Assembly: GCA_009692065.1 (NCBI GenBank)
Contig: SHZY01000024.1
Coordinates: 1 to 51,001 of the forward strand
Reading direction: 5' to 3'
Length of the DNA stretch: 51,001 nucleotides
Source of the DNA: Gemmataceae bacterium
GTDB taxonomy: Bacteria; Planctomycetota; Planctomycetia; Gemmatales; Gemmataceae
The translations under genes and the position numbers were made by a program. Shown here in pieces: positions 14,901 through 24,000 of this stretch. Positions within the stretch are counted from its first letter, which is position 1. Every line of letters begins with the position of its first letter. A model generated the notes under the pieces. It was not told the DNA's origin. It was given only the letters and a program-made list of their open reading frames with translations, and made no database searches.

Positions 14901-16976
14901 GCGATCATCTGGGCGCGCAGCCTGCGCGAGCGTCTCGGCGCGATGCAGGGTGGACCCTCACCCCCAACCCCTCTCCCGGTGGGAGAGGGGAGTCGAACGC
15001 CTGCGATTTCGAGCGAGGCGATTTTGAAAGCCGCCGCCGGGACGCCGCCGTCCTCGCGCGAACTTCGCCAAGCTCTGGAGCAGTATGAACACGCCTTGCA
15101 CAGCCTGGAATTGCGCTACGATGCGCCGGGACCGCAGCTCGACGGCAAGGCGCTGCGCGAACATCTGCCGGAGACAGTGCTCGATCTGCTGACGAAATGG
15201 CGCGATCGCGTCGGCGAACTCGCCGACTGGGTCGATTGGCGTTATCTCCCCGAGCGATTCGGGCATCTGGGCCTCAGGTCGTTCTGGGACCACTTGCAAC
15301 AGCAGGAGGTTCTTCGCGAACAGGTCGTCGATCTCTTCCTGAAGTCGTTCTGGAGCGGTTGGATCGATGCGATGTTCCAGCAAGATGCCGTGCTGGCCCA
15401 GTACCGCCGCAATGAGCACGAGCAACTACTCAAGGAATTTAGAGAGCTTGATCGGCGGATATTGGCGCAGGGGGCGGCACGCATCACCGCCATCCTCGAT
15501 CCGTTGCAATCGACACGCCTACCCCTCACCACCAGCCCCTCTCCCCCAAGGGGAGAGGGGAGCCAAGATGCGGAGGTGGCCTTGCTCATGAAGGAGGCGC
15601 ACAAGAAGACCAAGCATCTGCCGCTCCGGCAGCTCTTCGGCGCGTTGCCGACGCTGCTCCTGCAACTCAAGCCGTGCATGTTGATGAGCCCGCTGTCGGT
15701 GAGCCAGTTCCTGCCGGCCAATGCCGACCAGGCGCAGTTCGACTTGATTGTCTTCGACGAGGCATCGCAGATCTTGCCGGAGGACGCCGTCGGCGCAATC
15801 TACCGCGGCAATCAACTCGTGATAACCGGCGACAATCAGCAGTTGCCGCCCACCACGTTCTTTCAGCAACACGCCGATGATGGCGACGAGGAGGAGGAAA
15901 CGCCGCTCTTCGAGAGCATTCTCGACGCCTGCCTGGGCGCGGGGTTGCCGCAGAAGATGCTTCGCTGGCATTATCGCAGCCAGCACGAGCATCTGATCGC
16001 GTTCTCGAACGAGAGCTACTACGATGGCGCGCTGGTCACCTTCCCGTCGGCCTGCTTCCAGCATCCCGCGTTTGGCGTGCAGCTTCAGCACGTCGCCGAC
16101 GGCGTGTACGATCGCGGCGGCCGGCGCGACAATCCGCGTGAGGCTCAGGTCGTCGCGGGGATCGTGCTCGAACACTATCGCAAGTCGCCCGAAAAAACGA
16201 TCGGCGTCATCGCCTTCAGCTACGCCCAGATGGACGCCGTCGAGGACGAGATCGAACGCCAACTTCGCGAACAGCCTGATCTCGAACGCTTCGTCAAGAA
16301 CGATCGGCTCGAAGGCTTCTTCGTCAAGAACCTCGAAACGGTGCAAGGCGACGAGCGCGACGTCATTCTGCTCAGCGTCGGCTATGGCCGAGACGCGCAA
16401 GGTAAGATCGAGCTGAACTTCGGCCCGCTCAATCGCGAGGGCGGCGAGCGCCGGCTGAATGTTGCCGTCACGCGTGCCAGGCAACGGCTGATCGTGGTCA
16501 GCTCAATCCGGGCCCGCGATCTCAATCTTGGCAACACGCAGGCGAAGGGACTTACCCATCTGCGGCGTTATCTCGATTTCGCCGAACGTGGCATCACCGC
16601 GCTCGTGGACGAGAGCGACGCGCCGCCGCTGCCGATGACCGGCTTGCACGAGGACGTGCTCAGCGAGTTGAAGAAGCTCGGTTTCGAGGCGGCGCCGTTC
16701 GTCGGCTGTGGGCAGTGCCGGCTGGATATCGGCGTGCGTGATCCGAAGCAGGCGGGGCAGTTCATTCTGGGTATCGAGTTCGATGGCCCGATGCACGCCC
16801 AGGCCGCCACGGCCCGCGATCGCGATCGCTTACGCCCGGAGATGCTGGCCCGCCTCGGCTGGAAACTGCACCGCATCGGCGCGTCCGACTGGATCTTCCG
16901 CAAGCAGGAAGAAATCGCACGCTTGCGCGCCGCCCTTCCGCCAGCGCTGGTTGATGCGAATAAAGTAACGGTGTAG
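11916..16976 (+). CDS. DUF4011-type SF1 helicase with C-terminal nuclease-like domain
   Basis: A 1686-residue protein. The N-terminus (DLVASALARWRNNLIDLTRRNPLLSL) is the DUF4011 signature. A Walker A motif LIGPPGTGKSQT sits near residue 305. About 900 residues of alpha-helical insert follow, then Walker B LIVFDEASQI (about 1277), GDNQQLPPTTFF, WHYRSQHEHLI, VQGDERDVILLSVG and LNVAVTRARQRLIVVSS, as in DNA2/NAM7/Upf1-like SF1 helicases. The last 90 residues (FILGIEFDGPMHA, LRPEMLARLGWKLHRI) look like a Vsr/DUF559-type nuclease fold. Related architectures occur in anti-phage defence loci, but no partner genes are seen here. Two palindromic repeats lie inside the gene (14953-14990 and 15517-15560) and stay in frame. 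Start ATG at 11916; earlier in-frame codons overlap the kinase gene. Confidence 0.85.
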   Translation: MPTPADLVASALARWRNNLIDLTRRNPLLSLKPNHSTYLDIVQPDLMKAYSHLLVQGKTWLFHFPAADTKTEKKNDTAKAPLPPRDNQLLTCETDRQNLLKILTNLYRRALTDYRERGLHILHLSLGILEWRDEEDEVFRSPILLLPVELKRHSLKDPFQLSALEEDPIANPALAARLKQDFDFRMPAAPADWDVTKPDQYLAEVKAAISGLPGWEVHASVALTLFSFFKGVIFQDLQDNAARAQSHPIVQTLAGTPALLPKVSPLLEKELDERLDPRKVYHILDADGSQRLCLEAAARGESFVLIGPPGTGKSQTIANLIADRIAQGKKVLFVSEKMAALEVVFKRLTAVGLGEFCLELHSHKANKREVIKELARCFQEKLAPLPQPSEEDFTRLQARRAQVNRYVQALHQQREPMQHTVWSALAELPRWQGLPMVPLGLPAIRRSGDATMKLVSAEFVPSHLDELKQLLQRLQHHWHIRTEINYPWRGFKAERYSLQLRDEVVSLIDRVRARDDKLRAAAEQYANQLGVRGASSDLLKLGDLLEKRPANTMPHWLTTPDFVAFSADFEKCAEQAQRLGQARKPLTDRYGNGLWKLASGSAVKIDQAWKSAGALLAPGDESGVSFLKLQQKLRAWAAETQKRVPAWLTELRAVEKWLVLPIPVGAGSSATASTGEMKLDPSVESLRAFVRLANLGIINEPPDKSWLENRQVAKVAQGVIVSSKAAFVRYKQNRQHLLKIYDAKLFDLDLVRIGQAYAGPYQSWWRLFSWQYRKDRRAIAKCRPMEDLPATVAHDMQLGGQALADKAQLDADQAQRAKLLGRYEKGLDTDIETAERAVRHAVEAHELAEQFECDRFPPKCVEALTAGSAPEKVRAAVKRLTESFVAWSHLTEEVQAILPMDRLASVGARFDECALSALTQYAKDVQASLNLFAGLADSVLGAALPADMQAFGADLGQAEELLAFEASQATEADRWGKEFGPAFQGVGTDWDNLRKAIIWARSLRERLGAMQGGPSPPTPLPVGEGSRTPAISSEAILKAAAGTPPSSRELRQALEQYEHALHSLELRYDAPGPQLDGKALREHLPETVLDLLTKWRDRVGELADWVDWRYLPERFGHLGLRSFWDHLQQQEVLREQVVDLFLKSFWSGWIDAMFQQDAVLAQYRRNEHEQLLKEFRELDRRILAQGAARITAILDPLQSTRLPLTTSPSPPRGEGSQDAEVALLMKEAHKKTKHLPLRQLFGALPTLLLQLKPCMLMSPLSVSQFLPANADQAQFDLIVFDEASQILPEDAVGAIYRGNQLVITGDNQQLPPTTFFQQHADDGDEEEETPLFESILDACLGAGLPQKMLRWHYRSQHEHLIAFSNESYYDGALVTFPSACFQHPAFGVQLQHVADGVYDRGGRRDNPREAQVVAGIVLEHYRKSPEKTIGVIAFSYAQMDAVEDEIERQLREQPDLERFVKNDRLEGFFVKNLETVQGDERDVILLSVGYGRDAQGKIELNFGPLNREGGERRLNVAVTRARQRLIVVSSIRARDLNLGNTQAKGLTHLRRYLDFAERGITALVDESDAPPLPMTGLHEDVLSELKKLGFEAAPFVGCGQCRLDIGVRDPKQAGQFILGIEFDGPMHAQAATARDRDRLRPEMLARLGWKLHRIGASDWIFRKQEEIARLRAALPPALVDANKVTV
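14953..14990. repeat. intragenic palindrome, CCCCTCTCCC family, copy 1
   Basis: A CCCTCACCCCCAA lead-in is followed by CCCCTCTCCC-GGT-GGGAGAGGGG (14968-14990), a perfect 10-bp stem. It adds Pro/Gly-rich residues (PSPPTPLPVGEGS, about residues 1013-1025) to the helicase without breaking the frame. This CCCTCACCC...CTCTCCC repeat type is normally intergenic. Confidence 0.85.
15517..15560. repeat. intragenic palindrome, CCCCTCTCCC family, copy 2
   Basis: An ACCCCTCACCACCAG lead-in is followed by CCCCTCTCCC-CCAAG-GGGAGAGGGG (15536-15560), in the same orientation as copy 1. It encodes LPLTTSPSPPRGEGS, about residues 1202-1216. It is read in a different frame of the repeat than copy 1, so the element is open in at least two frames. 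Confidence 0.85.
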
Positions 16977-17034
16977 GCTTGGTCGCGCGCCGCGAGACCC
17001 GCCGTACGAATTTCTTAATTGAAAGGACATTCGA

Positions 17035-17529
17035 ATGCAGGCCAAAGACATCGTCAAGATCGCCTTGACGTCAACGAAAGACACCATGCAAATGTTTCTC
17101 GGCGACATGACCGACGCGGAGCTGACGACCCGCCCCGTGGCCAGTGCCAACAATATCGCCTGGCAGCTCGCGCATCTCACCACTGCGGAAAAGTTCCTGC
17201 TGGATGGCGAACTGCCTGGCGCGAAGTATCCCGATGTTCCCGCCGCCATCGCGAGCCTGGGCACCGAACGCACCGGCAAGATTGATCCGCCCGAGGGCTA
17301 TCTGCCCAAGGCGCAATACCTCGAGTGGTTCGGCAAGATGCGGGCCGTCACGATTGCGGCGGTGGACCAACTCGCGGACAAGGATTTCGATGCGCCGACC
17401 AAGGGATCGATGGCCAAGTACGCGCCGACGCTGGGCGAGCTCTTGATCCTGACCGCGAACCACACGCTCATGCACGGCGGGCAGTTCACCGTGACACGGC
17501 GTGCGCTGGACAAGCCCGTGGTGTTTTGA
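17035..17529 (+). CDS. DinB-like four-helix protein
   Basis: A 164-residue protein with the DinB/YfiT layout: an N-terminal helix (STKDTMQMFLGDMTDAELT), NNIAWQLAHLTTAEKFLLDG with a candidate metal His, and a C-terminal ILTANHTLMHGGQFTVTRRAL with two more His. These three sites usually bind one divalent metal. Family members include thiol-dependent transferases and damage-induced proteins; which applies here is unknown. GAAAGGA lies ten bases before the ATG. It is followed by the amidohydrolase gene 33 bases on, so the two are probably an operon. Confidence 0.75.
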   Translation: MQAKDIVKIALTSTKDTMQMFLGDMTDAELTTRPVASANNIAWQLAHLTTAEKFLLDGELPGAKYPDVPAAIASLGTERTGKIDPPEGYLPKAQYLEWFGKMRAVTIAAVDQLADKDFDAPTKGSMAKYAPTLGELLILTANHTLMHGGQFTVTRRALDKPVVF

Positions 17530-17562
17530 GCGATTTTCGATGAATACGACGGGACCGCCGTT

Positions 17563-18597
17563 ATGTCCACCTCCCCCCCCGAATTCAACGTCACCGGCAT
17601 CGACTACGCCGAGCGCCGGCATCTGCGCTATACCGGTCCGATCATCGACTTCCATGCCCACGTCATGGTCACGCGACCCGGCGATCCGCCGACGGGGCCG
17701 CCAACGGGCAAGGGACCCGGCGCGACTATCGAGCAAGCCGATGCGATGCTCGACGTCGGCCAGGACTTCGGTGTCATGCAAACGCTGACCATGTGCCCGC
17801 CGGACGATGTGGCGCCTTTGCGCGAACGTTTTGGCCATCGGCTCGAATTCAACGCCATGATCAACAAACGCACGGCGAATGAAAGCGACGACGAAGCCTT
17901 TCGCAACCTGGAACGCTTTCTGGAGCTGGGCGTCAAGGTCGTCAAGCTCTGGTCCGCTCCGCGCGGCCGCGAGCGCGGATTGTTCATCGACGCGCCGTGG
18001 CGGATCGAAGCGCTGAAGCGGGCACGCTCGGCGGGCGTTCGGCTTGTCATGGTCCACGTGGCCGATCCCGACACCTGGTTCCGAACCGTGTACGCCGACG
18101 CCGCCAAGTTTGGCACCAAGCCCGAGCAATACGTCGGCCTGGAACGCATGATGCAGTTGTTTCCCGATCTCATCTGGATCGGCGCACATATGGCCGGCGA
18201 CTCCGAGCATCCGGATCATTTGCAGGCATTGCTCGAAGGATACCCGCACTTCTACATCGATACGAGCGCGACGAAGTGGCAAGTGCGCGAGGTGTCGCCG
18301 CGTGCCGAAGCCCATCGTACTCTGATCACGAGGTTCCCCGATCGTTTCCTATTCGGCACCGACCTGGTGACCCGGCACCACCTGACGCGCGAGCACTATG
18401 TGAGCCGTTACTGGTGCCAGCGAACCTTGTGGGAAAGCGACTGGGTCGGACCTAGCCCGATCGCGGATGGCGACTACACGGCAAGCGAGGGAGGGCCGAC
18501 CACGCCAATCTTGCGCGGCATCCATTTGCCGGACGACGTTGTCGAGATGGTGTACTATCGCAACGCGCAGCGCTTGTTGAATTTGCCGACGGTCTAA
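17563..18597 (+). CDS. amidohydrolase-family (Amidohydro_2) TIM-barrel metal-dependent hydrolase
   Basis: A 344-residue protein. The first metal motif is IIDFHAHVMV near residue 28. Later segments are VKVVKLWSAP, VRLVMVHVADPDTW, LIWIGAHMAGDSEH and the end-of-barrel Asp in RFLFGTDLVTRHH, followed by VVEMVYYRNAQRLLNL, which closes many Amidohydro_2 proteins. This family covers decarboxylases and hydrolases of aromatic or cyclic acids; the substrate is unknown here. There is no signal peptide. The codons just after the start contain a run of eight C (17573-17580), a likely site for slippage or miscalling. It may be co-transcribed with the DinB-like gene. Confidence 0.8.
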   Translation: MSTSPPEFNVTGIDYAERRHLRYTGPIIDFHAHVMVTRPGDPPTGPPTGKGPGATIEQADAMLDVGQDFGVMQTLTMCPPDDVAPLRERFGHRLEFNAMINKRTANESDDEAFRNLERFLELGVKVVKLWSAPRGRERGLFIDAPWRIEALKRARSAGVRLVMVHVADPDTWFRTVYADAAKFGTKPEQYVGLERMMQLFPDLIWIGAHMAGDSEHPDHLQALLEGYPHFYIDTSATKWQVREVSPRAEAHRTLITRFPDRFLFGTDLVTRHHLTREHYVSRYWCQRTLWESDWVGPSPIADGDYTASEGGPTTPILRGIHLPDDVVEMVYYRNAQRLLNLPTV

Positions 18598-18711
18598 TGT
18601 TGCAGCGATGTATTGCCTGACATCAGGGCCGCGGGGCATCCAATTTCATGGTGTGGGAGGATTTCGCTTTACATTGTAATACGGCCAGTGTCCCCTACCC
18701 CTACCATCTGT

Positions 18712-18795
18712 TGAGAAATCACCGAAATCAGCGTCATAACCGATTGAATTCAAAGCAGTTAGCTTGACGCAGTGATTTCCACATGTGATTTCTCA
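18712..18795. repeat. 11-bp inverted repeat between convergent genes
   Basis: TGAGAAATCAC at 18712-18722 pairs with GTGATTTCTCA at 18785-18795 across 62 bases. A second pair of similar segments (CGAAATCAGCG at 18724, CGAAAATCAGCG at 18800) is in direct orientation. It lies between the amidohydrolase (+) and recD (-) and may serve both as a transcript end. Confidence 0.45.
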
Positions 18796-18827
18796 CACGC
18801 GAAAATCAGCGATGGAGTGCCAATCGA

Positions 18828-20759
18828 TCACGGACGCAACAAACCCGATTCGCGCACGATGCGCCGCCCGATTGCAAATTTGAGCACGTCCTTCGCGCTA
18901 CAAATCACCGCCAACGTTTTCGCACGCGTGATGGCCGTGTAGATCAGTTCCTTCGTCAAGAGCCTCTTGCCTGCTTTCGGCGGCAAGACGACCATCACGT
19001 TCGCGTACTCCGAGCCCTGGCTTTTGTGGACGGTCAAGGCAAAGCCGAGCTGATGCGCCGGCAGCGACTCCGCGGGAAATGAGACGGCGCCGTCCGGCCG
19101 CTCGAAAAGTACTCGCAAACTACCGAAGCGGTCGCGCAGCGTGATGCCGACGTCGCCATTGAACAGGCCGCGCGAGCTGTCGTTGCGTGTGATCAGCACC
19201 GGCGCTCCCGCGAACAGGGCAGTTCGGGCGTTCCCGTCAAGGCGTGGCCGAAGGTAGAGATCGAGAAAGGCATTGATCTCGTCGCACCCCCAACTGCCGT
19301 CGCGCACCAGGGTTAGCAGGCGAAAGCGGTCCATCAGGCTGAAGAGCGGTCGGAACCGCGCCGGATCGTCCTCCTGCTCATCAAGGACGGCGGCGCCGAG
19401 CCATTCCGCGAAGGTGCGCCCATCGAGCTGACTGCGAAAATACGCCTGCTCGGCCCACTGCTGCAAGAAGCCGCGCAGCTCATTGGCGGTTGCGAGCGTC
19501 TGTTCGAGCAACCAGCAGCCGCCGTCTTTCTCCAGCTCGCGCCAGCGTTCGGCCGCTGCGGCCAGATTGGTAAACTTGAGCTCCGGCAAACGATCGACGA
19601 TCGTCGCGTCTTGCCGATTGATCGCATGGGCTACCTCGCGGATCTTCTGCTGCGAGCGATGGTTGATTTGCAGCAGCACGACGCGATCTTGCAACGAGCC
19701 CGACGCGCCGGCGGACTCGGAGGACGGGACCAGATGGGCGAGCACCGCGCCGGCGTCCACGGAAGGAAGCTGGTCCTTGTCGCCCAGCAGGATCAGCTTG
19801 GTCGTGGGGGCGAGCGCTTGCAAAAGGCTCGCCATCAGAACCAGGCCGACCATCGAAACTTCATCGACGATGACGACGTCGGCCGGCACCGGATTCTCGG
19901 CGTGTCGGCCGAAGGTGTTGTGCATCGGGCGAAAGCCAAGCAATCCATGCAGCGTTGTCGCACTGATGCCGCGCAGGCTGGCATCGGCGTCCGTTGGCGC
20001 GGGTAGTCGATCCAGGCCGGCGCGCAGCGAATCGGTGAGCCGTTGGGCGGCGCGCCCGGTTGGCGCCGCCAGGGCGATACGGTCAACCGCGTAGCCGCCT
20101 CGCACCAGGCAGCGCAGCAGCGTCAGCACGAGCGACGTCTTGCCCGTCCCGGGGCCACCGGAGATGATCGCGAAGTTATTGCTGAGCGCGGCCCCGAGAG
20201 CGCGTTGCTGATCGCCATCGAGTCGGAGCGGCTGTCCACTCATCACCGCCTGCGCGATCTTGGGCCAATCAGCGCGAGCCGGCTCAGGAGTCTGTGTTAG
20301 CCGCTGCGTCAAATCACGCTGAAAGTCCAACTCCGCGCGCAGGTACTTCTGAAAGTACAGAAAGCGGCGCCCATCGATCGGGTACGCGATGACCGGCTTG
20401 TGATCGAGCGCCGACGTGCCGATAAGATTCGGGAAGGCAGGAGCACTCACAACCTGCCTGGCCCATGCGGTCGCATCAGGTTCGGCGACGAAATCGCGCA
20501 GCCGTTGCAACAAGGCAGCCTCGTCGACCTCGATGCACAGGCTGCCTTCCTCCAGGGCGGTCAATATCAAGAGAAGGATTGCGTGCGCTGCTTCCTGATC
20601 GCGATAGTCGGCGATCTCCAGCCAGTCTCGTATCGTGTAGAAATCGCTGCGCAATAGCCCCGCGTTCTCGGCGGCGCCCTGCAAGAGGCGCAGCAACTCG
20701 GGCCCGGCGCTCGGGAAGATTTCTCTCAGGAAGCGGAAGTACTCAAATTGGTCGGCCAT
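18828..20759 (-). CDS. recD: exodeoxyribonuclease V subunit alpha (RecD)
   Basis: A 643-residue SF1B 5'-3' helicase subunit of RecBCD. The N-terminal RecD domain (residues 1-160) contains FLREIFPSAGPELLRLL and YPIDGRRFLYFQKYL. Walker A is ISGGPGTGKTSLVLTLL (about 199-215), Walker B is VVIVDEVSMVG, and LGDKDQLPSVDAGAVL follows. The C-terminal motif FALTVHKSQGSEYANVMVVLP and YTAITRAKTLAVI match motifs V/VI of RecD. The ATG at 20759 is chosen because the RecD N-terminus begins there, with GGAAGTGA upstream; the in-frame codon at 20801 lies in repeat sequence. It is the last gene of a recC-recB-recD series, separated from recB by 258 bases of nested inverted repeats. Confidence 0.95.
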   Translation of the reverse strand: MADQFEYFRFLREIFPSAGPELLRLLQGAAENAGLLRSDFYTIRDWLEIADYRDQEAAHAILLLILTALEEGSLCIEVDEAALLQRLRDFVAEPDATAWARQVVSAPAFPNLIGTSALDHKPVIAYPIDGRRFLYFQKYLRAELDFQRDLTQRLTQTPEPARADWPKIAQAVMSGQPLRLDGDQQRALGAALSNNFAIISGGPGTGKTSLVLTLLRCLVRGGYAVDRIALAAPTGRAAQRLTDSLRAGLDRLPAPTDADASLRGISATTLHGLLGFRPMHNTFGRHAENPVPADVVIVDEVSMVGLVLMASLLQALAPTTKLILLGDKDQLPSVDAGAVLAHLVPSSESAGASGSLQDRVVLLQINHRSQQKIREVAHAINRQDATIVDRLPELKFTNLAAAAERWRELEKDGGCWLLEQTLATANELRGFLQQWAEQAYFRSQLDGRTFAEWLGAAVLDEQEDDPARFRPLFSLMDRFRLLTLVRDGSWGCDEINAFLDLYLRPRLDGNARTALFAGAPVLITRNDSSRGLFNGDVGITLRDRFGSLRVLFERPDGAVSFPAESLPAHQLGFALTVHKSQGSEYANVMVVLPPKAGKRLLTKELIYTAITRAKTLAVICSAKDVLKFAIGRRIVRESGLLRP

Positions 20760-20783
20760 GATTTTGTTCGTCACTTCCGTTGA

Positions 20784-20976
20784 GCACCGAAGGTGCGCCA
20801 CAAATCAGCCCAGGGCAACGCCCTGGGTTCGCGTCATGCCCAAGACGTGGTCGCCCTGAAAGGGCAGAACAAATGTAGGCAACTCGCGTTGTAACGCCCT
20901 TTCAGGGCTGCGCTCCTCAGCATTTCGGTTTCCCAGGGCGTTGCCCTGGGCTGATTTGTTGCGGCACCTTCGGTGC
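20784..20976. repeat. nested inverted repeats between recB and recD
   Basis: The outer arms start with GCACCGAAGGTGC and CCACAAATCAGCCCAGGGCAACGCC, matched in reverse at 20931-20976 (GGCGTTGCCCTGGGCTGATTTGTTGC...). Inside is a second element, GCCCTGAAAGGGC (20853-20865) against GCCCTTTCAGGGC (20896-20908). Several short palindromes are thus stacked into one large cruciform-like structure that fills the recB-recD gap. Confidence 0.85.
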
Positions 20977-21017
20977 AAATGCAAATACACAACTTCAATA
21001 GCTGCGCTCGAGCCACC

Positions 21018-24000
21018 CTACGGATTCAACAACTCGCTCAACTCCAGTTCCTTTGCGTTCGGGCGATGGAAATAGACGCCGATGGTGTCGTCGCGCCCGT
21101 TCAGGCCGCGCACGTACAGGTAGTAGACACCTCCGAAGCGGTCGAGGAACGAGAACTTCGGGCCATGGACGCGTTCGAGCCAGCGCCTCGCGGCATGGAG
21201 ATAAAGACGATACTGGCGGTGATAGTCGGAGTCCGCCATGCTGCGCTCGATCTGCTCGGCAGTGTAAGCAGGCAGCAGATTGGTCTTCCAATCCAGCAGA
21301 TAATACTGATCGTTCTTGCGGAAAAGCAAATCCATGAAGCCGGTGACAAAACCCTCCTCCCAGCGCGTGTCGGCAGGTGGCGCGGCGCCGGGGCGTTCGG
21401 GGAACAGGAAATCGACTTCGTGGCGGCGATCCTCCTTGGGAATCTCGCACAGCGGTCCGCCGAGTTGTTGCAACGGCGTCCGCAGCGCCTGCCAGACGAG
21501 CGTTGCGATCTGCTGTCTACATGCATCTTCAAGCTGGTCGATCGGCACCCGCGAGCGCAGTTTCGCGAGGTTTGCCTTGAGCGCCTGATCGAGCAGCTTC
21601 CGCGCATGCGTGCCCGCCCGGCAGAGATCGTCCGGCGCCGTCGCCCGGCCGACCTCGGCGAAATCGATGCTCTCCAGGACCGTGTGCACCATGTCGCCGA
21701 AGACGGGCCCGCGCAACGGATCGTCCTGATCGAGAGTCGTCGGCGTCTCGTCGAGGGCGAGCGGCGTCTGTTCGCCGAAGCTTGACCCCTCGCCAAGGTT
21801 GGACAGATGATGCCGGGCCATGCTCGAAAACGAGCGGATGACGATTCGGCGTTTGGAAAGATTGCCGTCGATCCTTGGAAACAGCGGCCCGGTCAGCGAG
21901 ATTGGCGCGATTCGAGGGGCAGCCGAATCTGGCTTTTCGTAGGGCTTGACGACGGCGAGTGCAAGCGGCGGCACGACCACGTCCGCGATGAGCGGCCCGT
22001 TCTTGTCGGGGCATGCCTGCTCAAGGGCCGGCAGGAGGATCGTGCCGACAGGGCCAAGCCAGGCGACGGTCCGCGCCGGCCGCTGGACTTTCGGCAGGTA
22101 CAGCTTGAACATTGGACGCGTCAGGGCAACGTACAGCAAGCGCCGGTACTCCGACTGCGCGTCATCATTCACGCGTTTCTTGGCGTCAGGGTTTGCGTCG
22201 GGCGTGAAGTCGAAGATGAGGCGTCCGTCGTCATCGCGATACTTGGCCGGGCCCTTGCTGCCCAGGCCCTTGGTGAAGCCGCCGCCCAGGAAGACGATGG
22301 GGAACTCCAGCCCCTTGCTGGCGTGGATCGTCATGATCTTCACCTTGGCGCGCCCCATCTCGTCGGGCTGCATGTCGGCTTCGCCGGTGCCGCGCTGCTG
22401 ACGGCGCCGGCGGATCCAGTCGAGCAAGCCGAGCAGATCGAGATTCTCGCCGTGCCCGGCCTCTTCGAGCGTTGCCAGCAGTTGCCGCAATGTTGTGACG
22501 CGGCGGCCCGACCCCCCATCATCCGTTGCTGGGAATAGCAAGCCCGTATCTTCCAGCATCGAGCGAAACAAGGCCGACCACTGGCGGTTCTCGACGTAGC
22601 CAAGCCAGGTCTGGTAAAGCTGCCGCGCCGGATGCTGCATCGGCACATCGGGACAATGGGCCAGATCCGCGGGCGCGACGCGGAAGAAGCAAGTCAAGAG
22701 CGCCTTGCGAAACGACGAGCGATCCTCGGGCCGTGTCAGCGCTTGCAGCATCACTTCGAGATGGATCGCCTCCTCGGATTGCCACAGGCCGGCTTGCTTG
22801 TAGAAGCTGAACGGGATGCCGGCCGTGTCCAGCGCTTGCGTAATCGGTTCCGCGTCCCTGCGCATCATCACCAGGATGCAGATATCGCCGGCGTGCAGCG
22901 GCCTTTCGGCGTTGCCTTTGAGCGTGAAGGACAGGAGTGGTTTGTCGCTGTGACGAGCGAGCAAGCGATCGATCTCATAGGCGATGAATCGCGCGTAATG
23001 TTTCAGTGCCTTCTTGATGGTTTCGTTATTCGTCACGTCCACGAGGGTCAGGGCGGCACGGTCAGTGTGGTCCTCTCCCTTGTAGGATTGCCGCTTGTCG
23101 TCGTCGGGCGGATGGACGGGCAGGTAGCGGATGCCGGTCTCCTTGGAAAACCACTCGCCGTCGCCGAAGAGACAATTGAGCGCGTCGAGTAGGTCGGGGT
23201 CGGAACGCCAGTTTTCGACGAGCGGATGGGCGTCGGCCCCGTAAGTCGCCGTCATCTCCTCGGCGGCGGCGAGGTAGGTCGGCAGGTCGGCGCCGCGGAA
23301 ACCGAAGATCGCTTGCTTGGGATCGCCGACGATGAACAGCTTCGAATCGCCGGCCTCGCAGAAGATGCGGCGAAAAATGCGCCATTGCAGCGGGTCGGTG
23401 TCCTGGAACTCATCGACGATGCCGTAGCGATAGCGCTCGCGCAGCATTCCGAGCAAGCGCACCGCGTTGGCGTTTTGCGCTGGATCGAGGCTCTCCTCGA
23501 CGGCGGCGATCATGTCGTCGAAGCTGTGCTGGCCGCGCTGGCGTTTACTTTCGCGCATCTTGTCGAGCAGAGCGCGGACGGTAAAGATTTCGAGCTGCCC
23601 GGCCGGCGCCGCATCGGCCTTGTCGAGATGCCGCCACCAGTCGGGCTGGAACTCGGGACGCAGTTGATGGCCGCTGCGGGGCTTGTAAGACTTGGCAACT
23701 TCCAGCACGTTGCGGTCCCATGCTTCTGCCTGCTCTCCGCCGTAGCCAGCACGCTCCAGCACGGCGCGCAGGTTTGATCCAAACGTGCGCCGCCAGTCCT
23801 TGCGCTGGATTTCGCGCAGCAGGACCTTCAGGAGGTCGAAGTCGTCAACCAGGGCGGGGCGAAAATCCTGGCTCTGCTCCAGCGCGTAGTCTTTGAGCGT
23901 GCGCTGGCAGAACCCATGGATCGTGAAGATCGACGCCTGATCGAAACTCTCGATGGCTTTCTTCACAAGCGAGGCCTGGTCGTCATTCGCTTGCGAGGCC

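Noticed and set aside
20805..21016. Short open frames within repeats (also near 3257-3670, 42511-42759 and 30629-30997)
   Set aside because: They are translations of palindromic repeats or of gene shadows and have no independent support.
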